Source of the DNA: Candidatus Zipacnadia bacterium
GTDB taxonomy: Bacteria > Armatimonadota > Zipacnadia > Zipacnadales > Zipacnadaceae
Reading direction: 5' to 3'
Assembly: GCA_029821415.1 (NCBI GenBank)
Contig: JALGTJ010000204.1
Span: 1 to 5,597 of the forward strand
Length of the DNA stretch: 5,597 nucleotides
Below are positions 1-5,597 of the stretch, piece by piece. Position numbers and translations under genes: made by a program. Every line of letters begins with the position of its first letter. The stretch's first letter is position 1. The notes below the pieces were generated by a model. That model was not told the DNA's origin, searched no databases, and was given only the letters and a program-made list of their open reading frames with translations.

Positions 1-1125
1 GGTATTCGCAACTATCTGCTGATGCTATCCGGCACGCTGTATGCTAATACGCTGTGCGAGCGGGTCGCGGATATGCTCGTAAACACCATTCCCATCGTCC
101 ATCCTCTGGGACGCTGTCAGGTCAAACCCGACCTGGCTCTCACCTTCAAGACACTGGTAGGCCACGGCTGCAACCCCAATGCCGGCGGCGTAGTGGTGGT
201 TGACCACTTCAAGGAGGAGGGCTGCACCGCCGACGAGATAGCCGAAGAAATCGCCAAGACGGGCAAGCCCGTTGAGGTAGTCAACATTCGCCGCGAAGGC
301 GGGCTAATCAATGCTCTGGACAAGGCCCTGCACGCGGGAATGCGTATACTTCGCGACATCTCCACCCAGCGCCGCGAAGAGGTGCCGGTCAGCAAGCTGT
401 TGTTCGGCATAAACTGCGGGACCTCCGATGCCACCTCGGGGCTGGCGCACAATCCTGCTACCGGCTACTGCTCGGATCTAATCATTAACCAGGGCGGCCG
501 GACCATAATGGCCGAGACTATGGAGATGATAGGGGCCGAAGATGTGATGCTGGCCCGTTGTAAGAACCAACAAGTGGCTGACAAGCTGGCCGCAGCTATC
601 AAGCAAATAGAGCAGGAGGCCATTGACGCTGGTGCCGATATCCGCGGCTCGCAACCTACTGGTGACAATATCGTCGGCGGGCTCAGCTCCATTGAGGAGA
701 AGTCACTCGGAGCCATAAAGAAGAGCGGTACTGCCCAGGTCGTTGATGTCCTGGAATATGCAGACCGCCCTGGGGAGGAGCCAGGCTTATACGTAATGAA
801 CAGCCCTGGGCACGGCGGCGAATCGATCACCGGAATAGCAGCCGGCGGCGCCCAGATCTTGGTATTCTCCACTGGTGGCGGCCATACCATCAACCATCCT
901 CTGATGATTACGCTCCGCGTCACCGGCAATCCGATATCCTATGAAAAGATGCGGGATACTACCGACGTTTCCGTCGCTGACATATTTGAAGGCACCAGCA
1001 TTGCCGAGGCGGGGCAACGCATTTATGACGAGGTCCTGGCCACCGCCTCCGGCAAGATGACCACCGCTGAGATTATCAAGGAATACAATGCCTTTGCCAT
1101 TCACCGCATCGGTCCCAGCATCTGA
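1..1125 (+). CDS. UxaA-family lyase/dehydratase large subunit (altronate dehydratase / sulfolactate sulfo-lyase SuyB type), 5' partial
   Basis: The reading frame is open to base 1 and begins GIRNYLLMLSGTLYAN, which matches the GxRN segment near the start of this family's large subunit. The ATG at 22 is therefore internal and the true start lies upstream. Numbering from that ATG, visible family motifs are CGTSDATSG (132-140), AET..MIGAE (164-173), and EEKSLGAIKKSG (225-236); the C-terminus ends normally in an FAIHRIGPSI tail. Family members eliminate water from sugar acids (altronate, galactarate) or sulfite from (2R)-sulfolactate, and the split forms need a small SAF-domain subunit (SuyA/UxaA-N), which would be expected just upstream. 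The usual TTGRGT segment reads STGGGH here (283-288), so the substrate cannot be assigned. The following hydroxyacid and aldehyde dehydrogenases make a sulfolactate role plausible but not proven. Family assignment is firm; SuyB identity is a guess. Confidence 0.88.
   Translation, partial: GIRNYLLMLSGTLYANTLCERVADMLVNTIPIVHPLGRCQVKPDLALTFKTLVGHGCNPNAGGVVVVDHFKEEGCTADEIAEEIAKTGKPVEVVNIRREGGLINALDKALHAGMRILRDISTQRREEVPVSKLLFGINCGTSDATSGLAHNPATGYCSDLIINQGGRTIMAETMEMIGAEDVMLARCKNQQVADKLAAAIKQIEQEAIDAGADIRGSQPTGDNIVGGLSSIEEKSLGAIKKSGTAQVVDVLEYADRPGEEPGLYVMNSPGHGGESITGIAAGGAQILVFSTGGGHTINHPLMITLRVTGNPISYEKMRDTTDVSVADIFEGTSIAEAGQRIYDEVLATASGKMTTAEIIKEYNAFAIHRIGPSI
1078..1082 (+). promoter_or_regulatory. 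Ribosome binding site for the methyltransferase-like gene
   Basis: AAGGA lies 5 nt before the ATG at 1088, inside the end of the lyase gene. It supports the ATG at 1088 and hence a 38-nt overlap between the two genes. The next in-frame start candidate, a TTG at 1094, would use the same site with longer spacing. Confidence 0.45.
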
Positions 1126-1741
1126 GCAGACGGCCGAGCGCCACGGCCCGGAGCTGCTCACATACCAGCAAGCCCGAGCGCTGCTGTGCCAACTCGACGA
1201 GCAAACTACCAGTCAGTCTGGTCAGCCAGGCTCCTGGCTGGAGTACTGTCAGCAGCAAGATATATTTCACTACGTAACTGCCGAATTTGTGACTGAGCTG
1301 GCCCGGGTGATTCAGCAAATTGGGCCAGAGACTTGCGTGGAGGTGGCCGCGGGAGCTGGTTTGTTATCAGCAGCATTGCGATCAAAGGGCCTTGCTATCA
1401 CAGCCACCGACCCAACAGGCGTTGGTAAGGAGGTAATACCTCTCAGCGCGCAGCAGGCAATCAATGAGCTTGCGCCTGATCTGGTAGTTGCATGCTGGCC
1501 GCCAGCCGACGCAAATGTGGAGATGACAGTGCTCCGGGCGCCGACAGTGATCTCTTTCATCTACATTGGGCAGCAAATCAACGGTAATATTGGCGTCCCT
1601 CAGATGTGGTCCCATCCGGAATGGAACTACTCCCTGTTGGAGACTCTGCTGGCGTATTCTCTATGTCGGTTTGACTATTTCTCACCCAGCCGACAGGCGA
1701 TTGTCAAGCATTCGTATCCCTTCTATTTTTCTCGCAAATGA
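1088..1741 (+). CDS. Small SAM-dependent methyltransferase-like protein of unknown substrate
   Basis: This 217-residue protein has one recognisable region: CVEVAAGAGLLSAAL (83-97), followed by a beta-strand ending in an acidic residue, ITATDPTG (D108), and later DLVVACWPP (131-139). That order matches motif I, the ribose-binding acid of motif II, and the post-II strand of a class I Rossmann methyltransferase. The glycine-rich loop is E-V-A-A-G-A-G rather than the common ExGxGxG, so SAM binding is likely but not certain. There is no signal peptide or membrane segment, so it is probably cytosolic. The first 60 residues are Gln-rich and match nothing I recognise. It overlaps the lyase by 38 nt and stops 26 nt before the hydroxyacid dehydrogenase, so it is translated within the operon. 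Its role in a catabolic operon is not obvious; small-molecule or protein methylation are both possible. Confidence 0.7.
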   Translation: MPLPFTASVPASEQTAERHGPELLTYQQARALLCQLDEQTTSQSGQPGSWLEYCQQQDIFHYVTAEFVTELARVIQQIGPETCVEVAAGAGLLSAALRSKGLAITATDPTGVGKEVIPLSAQQAINELAPDLVVACWPPADANVEMTVLRAPTVISFIYIGQQINGNIGVPQMWSHPEWNYSLLETLLAYSLCRFDYFSPSRQAIVKHSYPFYFSRK

Positions 1742-1754
1742 ACCCGTCGCATCC

Positions 1755-1758
1755 GGAG
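1755..1758 (+). promoter_or_regulatory. Ribosome binding site for the hydroxyacid dehydrogenase (GTG start)
   Basis: GGAG lies 9 nt before the GTG at 1768. This supports the GTG over the next in-frame GTG at 1801, which would remove residues before the first beta strand (EIVIPEDL). Confidence 0.55.
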
Positions 1759-1767
1759 ACATAGAGA

Positions 1768-2763
1768 GTGCCAGGGAACAACAGCAGCCAGCCGGAAATA
1801 GTGATACCCGAGGACCTGACCGGTCCGGGCACTGAACGGCTTGCCCAATACTTCAACGTCTACCAAGATTCCAGTCTCTGGCAGCGCCCAGACGAACTGG
1901 CTGACTTAATCAGCGGTGCTCGGGCTCTGATTGTACGCAATCGTACGCCGGTAACGGCCGAACTGCTTCAGGCGGGCAGGGAGCTACTCGTGGTTGGCCG
2001 CGGTGGAGCGGGCTTGGATAACATAGACGTCGCAGCGGCCACCAAGCTCGGCATCGTGGTCTGCTACGCGCCGGTACAAAACGCTACCTCCGTAGCAGAA
2101 CACACGCTGGGGCTGATGCTCGCCCTGGTGCGCCGTATCCCCGCGGCAGATAGCTCCGTACGTGCTGGGCAGTGGCTGCGGCACGAGCATACCGGCACCC
2201 AACTGGCCGGCAAAACTCTCGGTATCATAGGCCTGGGGCACATCGGCCGCTTGGTGGCGGCTTACGGCAAAGCTCTGGGTATGGAGCTTGTGGGCTATGA
2301 CCCTTATCTATCCACGGACAGTCCGGTAATAAAGCAACTGGGCTGTGAATTGACGAAATTTGACGCGTTGCTGACCCGGGCAGATGTAATCACCATCCAT
2401 GTCCCGCTTACTGACCAGACTTATCACTTGTTGGACCGTCATGCCCTTGACCAGATGAAGAACACTGCAGTGCTTGTCAACACCAGCCGTGGGCCGGTTG
2501 TAAACGAGGAGGAGCTGTGCTTTGCGCTGGAAGCTGGACAGATAGCTGGGGCTGCCTTGGACGTGCGCGAGAACGAACCACCCGCACCCGACAGCCCGCT
2601 GCACCGCCTGGACAACACTGTATTAACTCCCCACATAGCTGCGTTCACCACCGAAGCGCAGAACGCTGTGGTAGAGGCAGTGGCAGCCGACGTGATGGCT
2701 GTCCTCAGCGGAAAGCCAGCCAACTACTATGCCAATTTCCCCTCGCCACGACGAGAGACGTAA
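1768..2763 (+). CDS. NAD-dependent D-2-hydroxyacid dehydrogenase (phosphoglycerate/sulfolactate dehydrogenase-like)
   Basis: A complete 331-residue member of the D-isomer-specific 2-hydroxyacid dehydrogenase family, which interconverts 2-hydroxyacids and 2-oxoacids with NAD(H) in the cytosol. The catalytic/lid segment has IVRNRTPV (55-62) and the substrate-loop GRGGAGLDNID (77-87). The Rossmann core has GLGHIG (155-160) with the ribose-binding acid D178 in VGYDPY, which favours NAD over NADP. The catalytic triad is present: R241 (NTSRGPVV), E270 (ENEP) and H289 (LTPHIAAFT). It lacks the ACT domain of long SerA proteins, so serine biosynthesis is less likely in this setting. The length and the IVRNRT segment resemble SlcC, the (S)-sulfolactate dehydrogenase, as far as I recall it. 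With a UxaA-type lyase upstream and an aldehyde dehydrogenase downstream, it probably oxidises the acid made by the latter. Family certain; substrate inferred. Confidence 0.92.
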   Translation: MPGNNSSQPEIVIPEDLTGPGTERLAQYFNVYQDSSLWQRPDELADLISGARALIVRNRTPVTAELLQAGRELLVVGRGGAGLDNIDVAAATKLGIVVCYAPVQNATSVAEHTLGLMLALVRRIPAADSSVRAGQWLRHEHTGTQLAGKTLGIIGLGHIGRLVAAYGKALGMELVGYDPYLSTDSPVIKQLGCELTKFDALLTRADVITIHVPLTDQTYHLLDRHALDQMKNTAVLVNTSRGPVVNEEELCFALEAGQIAGAALDVRENEPPAPDSPLHRLDNTVLTPHIAAFTTEAQNAVVEAVAADVMAVLSGKPANYYANFPSPRRET

Positions 2764-2770
2764 CACCGCC

Positions 2771-2776
2771 AGGAGG
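2771..2776 (+). promoter_or_regulatory. Strong Shine-Dalgarno site of the aldehyde dehydrogenase gene
   Basis: AGGAGG lies 11 nt before the ATG at 2788 and 24 nt before the TTG at 2801. It therefore serves the ATG, whose reading frame is not the one that encodes the enzyme body. This shows the ancestral start was at 2788 and that the reading frame broke afterwards. Confidence 0.75.
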
Positions 2777-2787
2777 TATAGCCAATT

Positions 2788-2895
2788 ATGGATATGTTAA
2801 TTGGTGGAGAATGGGTTTCCAAAGCCAGACGCCGCGCAGGAGATGGCCAAAATGCCTGCTCATCAGCGCTCGGCGCTGCTGCGCCGCACCTCTGA
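2788..2895 (+). other. Displaced N-terminal fragment of the aldehyde dehydrogenase (frameshift/deletion stub)
   Basis: The ATG frame reads MDMLIGGEWVSKA, the hallmark first strand of an aldehyde dehydrogenase (family form: M.IGGEWV), and then becomes unrelated sequence before a TGA at 2893-2895. The enzyme body continues in the next frame (EMAKMPAHQR starting near 2840). Only 34 nt separate the end of GEWV (2817) from the MPAHQR codon (2852), whereas relatives such as methanogen lactaldehyde dehydrogenase, recalled from memory, have about 43 residues there. The INP(x)tGe strand and the following helix are missing. About 95 nt, or another number equal to 3k+2, appear to be lost, probably between 2821 and 2840. 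It could be a real mutation or a sequencing/assembly error. Confidence 0.7.
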
Positions 2896-4102
2896 ACTGC
2901 TGGCCGACTATCAGGAGGAGATCGCCCAGTTGTTGGCCCGCGAGGTCGGCAAGACTATCAACGAGGGGCGAGGTGAAGCCAGCCGCCCGCCGGCCATTTT
3001 CGACCATTGCGCTGATGCAGCCCGGCACATCGCTGGCGAGGTCATTCCCTTTGACGCCGCAGTAGGTGGCGAAGACCGCCAGGGCTTTTGCAAGCGAGTG
3101 CCCTGTGGCATCGTCAGTGCCATCAGTCCCTTCAACTTTCCCGTGGCCCTGAGCGCGCACAAAGTCGGACCCGCCCTCGCCGCCGGGAACAGCGTGGTGC
3201 TAAAACCTGCCAGTCAGACCCCTCTGGCAGCGCTCAAGATGGCCGAGGCCATCACCGAAGCTGGCTTTCCACCCGGAGCCTGCAACGTCGTCACCGCCAG
3301 TGGTGCTGAAGCCGAGCCAATGGTCACCGACGAGCGCGTCCGCGTCGTGACCTTCACCGGCAGTGCCGAGGTGGGCCGTAAGCTATCCCAGCAGGTCGGC
3401 ATCAAACGCCTCCACCTGGAGCTGGGCTCCAGCTCGTCGGTGACCGTGATGGCCGACGCTGACTGGCACTCGGCGCTGCCCCGCCTGATCACGGGCGCCT
3501 TTGGCGTGGCTGGACAGGTCTGCATATCGGTACAAAAAATCCTGGTTCATAAACCAATCTACCAGCAATTCCTCGACGAATACGTGCCACTGGCACAAGA
3601 GTTGAAGGTCGGTGATCCGCTGGACGAGTCCACCGACGTTGGCCCTATGATTTCCGAGCAGGCGGCCCAGCGTGCTGAACAGTGGGTTCAGGAGGCGCTA
3701 CAGGCGGGCGGCAAAGCACTTTGTGGAGCCACTCGTGAGGGCACACTCTTCCAGCCGACCGTGCTGGTTGATGTACCGTGGGGTGAAAAGGTCACCTGCC
3801 AGGAGGCCTTTGCTCCGCTTGTTGTGATCTACCCAATTGAAGACATTGACGAGGCGATCAAGCTCACCAATGCCACCCCCTACGGCCTGCAGACGGGAAT
3901 CTACACCCAGGATATCGCGACGGCCTTCCGCTTCGCTGATGAGGTGGACCAGGGCGGGGTGAATATCAATGAAACCTGCTGGTGGCGCGCAGACTTCCAG
4001 CCCTACGGCGGGATGAAGAATAGTGGCATAGGCCGCGAGGGCATCAAGTATGCCATAGACGAGATGACTGAGTGGAAGACCATTACGTTTAAGCTCGGTT
4101 AG
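2801..4102 (+). CDS. NAD(P)-dependent aldehyde dehydrogenase (lactaldehyde/semialdehyde type, sulfolactaldehyde dehydrogenase candidate), N-terminus disrupted
   Basis: From about residue 14 this frame encodes an almost complete aldehyde dehydrogenase oxidising an aldehyde to its acid. Numbering from the TTG at 2801: SPFNFP with oxyanion Asn112, cofactor Lys135 in LKPAS, FTGSAEVG nucleotide loop (185-192), general base Glu208 in LELGS, nucleophile Cys241 in GQVCIS, EAFAP (335-339), and the C-terminal PYGGMKNSGIGREG (401-414). The motif set and ending resemble CofA-type lactaldehyde dehydrogenases and bacterial semialdehyde enzymes, the group from which sulfolactaldehyde dehydrogenases also come. 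At 433 residues it is shorter than the usual 460-485. The TTG start is an artefact: the RBS and true first strand belong to the ATG at 2788, one frame away. As it stands the product may be inactive, since the missing part contributes to the cofactor domain and oligomer arm. It begins 37 nt after the hydroxyacid dehydrogenase, in the same operon. Confidence 0.88.
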   Translation: MVENGFPKPDAAQEMAKMPAHQRSALLRRTSELLADYQEEIAQLLAREVGKTINEGRGEASRPPAIFDHCADAARHIAGEVIPFDAAVGGEDRQGFCKRVPCGIVSAISPFNFPVALSAHKVGPALAAGNSVVLKPASQTPLAALKMAEAITEAGFPPGACNVVTASGAEAEPMVTDERVRVVTFTGSAEVGRKLSQQVGIKRLHLELGSSSSVTVMADADWHSALPRLITGAFGVAGQVCISVQKILVHKPIYQQFLDEYVPLAQELKVGDPLDESTDVGPMISEQAAQRAEQWVQEALQAGGKALCGATREGTLFQPTVLVDVPWGEKVTCQEAFAPLVVIYPIEDIDEAIKLTNATPYGLQTGIYTQDIATAFRFADEVDQGGVNINETCWWRADFQPYGGMKNSGIGREGIKYAIDEMTEWKTITFKLG

Positions 4103-4149
4103 GCCGGCAACGTGGACTCAACGATTGGCTTGGCAGTGACGCGGGCGCC

Positions 4150-4154
4150 AGAGG
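4150..4154 (+). promoter_or_regulatory. Ribosome binding site deciding the start of the UroD-like gene
   Basis: AGAGG sits 8 nt before the ATG at 4163. The upstream in-frame GTG at 4112 has no purine-rich site at proper distance, and the 17 residues it would add do not look like family sequence. The ATG is preferred. Confidence 0.5.
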
Positions 4155-4162
4155 CTGAAACG

Positions 4163-5179
4163 ATGACATCCTACGAAAGAGTACGGCGAGCTATCGAATT
4201 TGCATGCCCTGATAGGGTTCCGTTGTTCTTCGATAGACTTGGTCACAGTGACATTGCCGGCTCAGGCTACAGGACGTTAGCACCAATCAGCCAACAGGAA
4301 GCCAGAGAGAAGCATCTGACAGAATGGGTAGACGAATGGGGAGCTATTTGGAATCTGAATCCTGGAGCTTCACATTTCGTAGATATCGGATATATTGCCA
4401 GGGCCTCACTGGCCGACTATTCCCTGCTTGGCAAGTACCCTTTTCCCGATCCCGATGATCCCCGACGGTATGAAAACATCGAGTCTACACTACAACGACA
4501 CACCGACAAATACATTCAAAGCTGCTGGTTCACGTTGTTCGAGCAAGCCTGGCAAATAAGAGGTGGGATGGGCAACCTATTCATAGACATGTACGACAAT
4601 CCCCACCAGCTTACCGAGTTGCTGACGATAATCTCACAGTTCGCGGTACGAGTTATCACCAATCTGCACGATTTTGCAGGAAGAATCCATGGCATTTGGA
4701 TAGGCGATGACTGGGGAACGCAATCCAGCACTTTCGTTTCTATTGGCCAATTCCGCAGGTTTTTCAAGCCCCATTACAAGAAGATCATTGATGCTGCTCA
4801 CCGAGGCGGAATGCACGTGTGGCTCCACAGCGACGGCAAGATCAATGATTTCATAGAGGAGTTCATTGACATAGGTTTAGACGTCATCAATCTCGAGCAA
4901 CCTCTGCTGGTCGGAATAGATGACATTTCAGCCCGTTACCAGGGCAGGATCGCTTTTTGCCCCATAATAGACATCCAGAAAACTCTCATCACGGGTTCGC
5001 AAGCGGAAATAGAAGCGCAGGCAAAAGAGCTTATTCAGAAGTGGGGCACACCCCAAGGAGGGATAATAGGGTACGGTTATGAGCCTTATGAAGCGCTGGG
5101 CATTGATGAAGAACGCGCCCGCTTTGCTCTCAATGCCTGGAGGAAATACGGAAGCTATGATGCGTCAGCCGCCAGGTGA
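4163..5179 (+). CDS. Uroporphyrinogen decarboxylase (UroD/MtaA-fold) family protein without zinc-thiol motif
   Basis: A 338-residue protein starting MTSYERVRRAIEF..PDRVP, the standard opening of the UroD/cobamide-methyltransferase superfamily; a GTG at 4112 would add 17 residues. Further markers are GDDWGTQ (181-187), FRRFFKPHYKKI, the strand-loop HSDGKINDFIEE (from 222), GLDVINLEQP (238-247), and YEPYEALGID near the C-terminus. True HemE motifs such as RQAGRY are absent, so it is not the heme enzyme. MtaA/CmuA-type methyltransferases use HxCx(n)C to hold zinc; here the first Cys is Asp224 and no Cys follows C266, so zinc-dependent thiol methyl transfer by that motif is unlikely. This subfamily is common near sugar and one-carbon genes but its reaction is unknown to me. 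The gene has lower GC than its neighbours (45-48% in three hand-counted 60-base lines) and wider gaps on both sides (60 and 104 nt), so it may have entered the cluster separately. Confidence 0.85.
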   Translation: MTSYERVRRAIEFACPDRVPLFFDRLGHSDIAGSGYRTLAPISQQEAREKHLTEWVDEWGAIWNLNPGASHFVDIGYIARASLADYSLLGKYPFPDPDDPRRYENIESTLQRHTDKYIQSCWFTLFEQAWQIRGGMGNLFIDMYDNPHQLTELLTIISQFAVRVITNLHDFAGRIHGIWIGDDWGTQSSTFVSIGQFRRFFKPHYKKIIDAAHRGGMHVWLHSDGKINDFIEEFIDIGLDVINLEQPLLVGIDDISARYQGRIAFCPIIDIQKTLITGSQAEIEAQAKELIQKWGTPQGGIIGYGYEPYEALGIDEERARFALNAWRKYGSYDASAAR

Positions 5180-5267
5180 CTTCGTACGCTCGTGGTGTAA
5201 CCCCAACACTGGAGTATCACAGCCTGCTTGCCAGACAGTGGCCCATTCGGTTCACATCACCTTAATC

Positions 5268-5274
5268 AAGGAGG
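5268..5274 (+). promoter_or_regulatory. Strong Shine-Dalgarno site of the transaldolase gene
   Basis: AAGGAGG lies 9 nt before the GTG at 5284, which begins the family N-terminus KIFLDTAD. An ATG at 5279, only 4 nt from the site, opens a two-codon frame (ATG CTG TGA) whose stop overlaps the GTG, so it is not the gene start. Confidence 0.75.
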
Positions 5275-5283
5275 TCTTATGCT

Positions 5284-5597
5284 GTGAAGATATTTCTGGA
5301 TACTGCCGATGTTGATCAGATTCGCACTGCCTATTCCTGGGGGATTATTGATGGCGTAACCACCAATCCGAGCCATGTGGCAGCCAGCGGTCGGCCCTTT
5401 CGCGAGGTCGTCGAGGAGATATGCGACATCTGCCCGGGCCCGGTCAGCGCCGAGGTCATTAGCACTGAAGCTGACGGCATAATTGAAGAGGCCCATGAAG
5501 TATCTTCCTGGGCCCCAAATATTGTCGTCAAGGTTCCTGTCATCAAAGAAGGTATCAAAGCAATTGCCCGGCTCTCACAGGAGGGCATAAAGACCAA
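5284..5597 (+). CDS. Transaldolase / fructose-6-phosphate aldolase (TalC family), 3' partial
   Basis: The first 104 residues of a TalC/FSA-type transaldolase, roughly half of the usual 215-220, are present before the window ends. The class I aldolase (beta/alpha)8 signatures are clear: FLDTAD with Asp6 (4-9), DGVTTNPS with Asn28 (23-30), SAEV (55-58), NIVVKVPV with the Schiff-base lysine K83 (79-86), and EGIKAI..L..EGIKT leading into strand 5. These enzymes transfer or release a dihydroxyacetone unit between ketose and aldose phosphates in the cytosol. The family includes pentose-phosphate transaldolases, fructose-6-phosphate aldolases and, by literature recollection, the sulfofructose transaldolase SftT, which yields sulfolactaldehyde. 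Substrate cannot be told from this half. It starts with GTG, 104 nt after the UroD-like gene, on a strong RBS. The adjacent aldehyde dehydrogenase suggests that a C3 aldehyde may be the shared intermediate. Confidence 0.9.
   Translation, partial: MKIFLDTADVDQIRTAYSWGIIDGVTTNPSHVAASGRPFREVVEEICDICPGPVSAEVISTEADGIIEEAHEVSSWAPNIVVKVPVIKEGIKAIARLSQEGIKT

Noticed and set aside
22..24. ATG at 22 as the start of the lyase gene
   Set aside because: The upstream in-frame codons encode GIRNYLL, a conserved family segment, so the gene continues beyond the window edge.
465..929. 154-codon open frame on the minus strand
   Set aside because: It lies wholly opposite the lyase gene, has low-complexity Ser/Pro composition and no recognisable motif; the plus strand encodes a clear family here.
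1768..2763. Calling the hydroxyacid dehydrogenase SerA for serine biosynthesis
   Set aside because: It has no ACT domain and sits in a catabolic cluster; short D-2-hydroxyacid dehydrogenases of this kind have many substrates.
2517..3065. 182-codon plus-strand frame bridging the hydroxyacid and aldehyde dehydrogenase genes
   Set aside because: It is Arg/Pro/Ser-rich out-of-frame translation of GC-rich coding sequence; real protein families occupy other frames on both sides.
4112..4162. GTG at 4112 as the start of the UroD-like protein
   Set aside because: No suitable RBS, and the added residues do not match the family, whose proteins begin at MTSxERV; the ATG at 4163 has AGAGG at 8 nt.
4163..5179. 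Calling the UroD-like gene hemE
   Set aside because: The N-terminal RQAGRY-type substrate motif of HemE is absent and there are no heme genes nearby.
5180..5283. Promoter or terminator in the 104-nt gap before the transaldolase
   Set aside because: A TTGCCA with 17-nt spacing meets only TTCACA as a -10, and the best hairpin (GTGT/ACAC around 5194-5210) is 4 bp with no T-run. Neither is convincing.

Overview
The window is a densely packed, all-plus-strand stretch of bacterial (or possibly archaeal) DNA carrying six genes, cut at both ends. Most of it is GC-rich, with good Shine-Dalgarno sites, GTG starts and very short or negative gene spacing, so at least the first four genes read as one operon. 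There is no rRNA, tRNA or other taxonomic marker. A UroD-like protein of the kind common in anaerobes, beside corrinoid- or sugar-type metabolism, hints at an uncultured anaerobe, but the phylum cannot be read from this sequence.

Layout: 1-1125 is the C-terminal part of a UxaA-family lyase/dehydratase large subunit (altronate dehydratase / (2R)-sulfolactate sulfo-lyase SuyB superfamily). 1088-1741 is a small SAM-methyltransferase-like protein overlapping it. 1768-2763 is an intact NAD-dependent D-2-hydroxyacid dehydrogenase. 2788-4102 is an aldehyde dehydrogenase of the lactaldehyde/semialdehyde type. Its proper start (strong RBS plus MDMLIGGEWV) is out of frame with its body, and about 30-40 codons are missing. 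4163-5179 is a UroD/MtaA-fold protein without the zinc-thiol motif and with clearly lower GC than its neighbours. 5284-5597 is the N-terminal part of a TalC/FSA-type transaldolase with the Schiff-base lysine visible.

Taken together, a transaldolase/aldolase, an aldehyde dehydrogenase, a 2-hydroxyacid dehydrogenase and a UxaA-type lyase fit a sugar-to-C3 catabolic route: sugar (phosphate or sulfonate) -> C3 aldehyde -> 2-hydroxyacid -> oxoacid or eliminated product. The most interesting specific reading is sulfoquinovose breakdown by the sulfo-transaldolase branch (sulfolactaldehyde -> sulfolactate -> sulfopyruvate, with SuyAB releasing sulfite). This is an inference from gene content only. 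A sugar-acid or lactaldehyde pathway would use the same families. The SAM-MT-like and UroD-like genes have no place in the textbook version of either route and are the least explained part of the locus.
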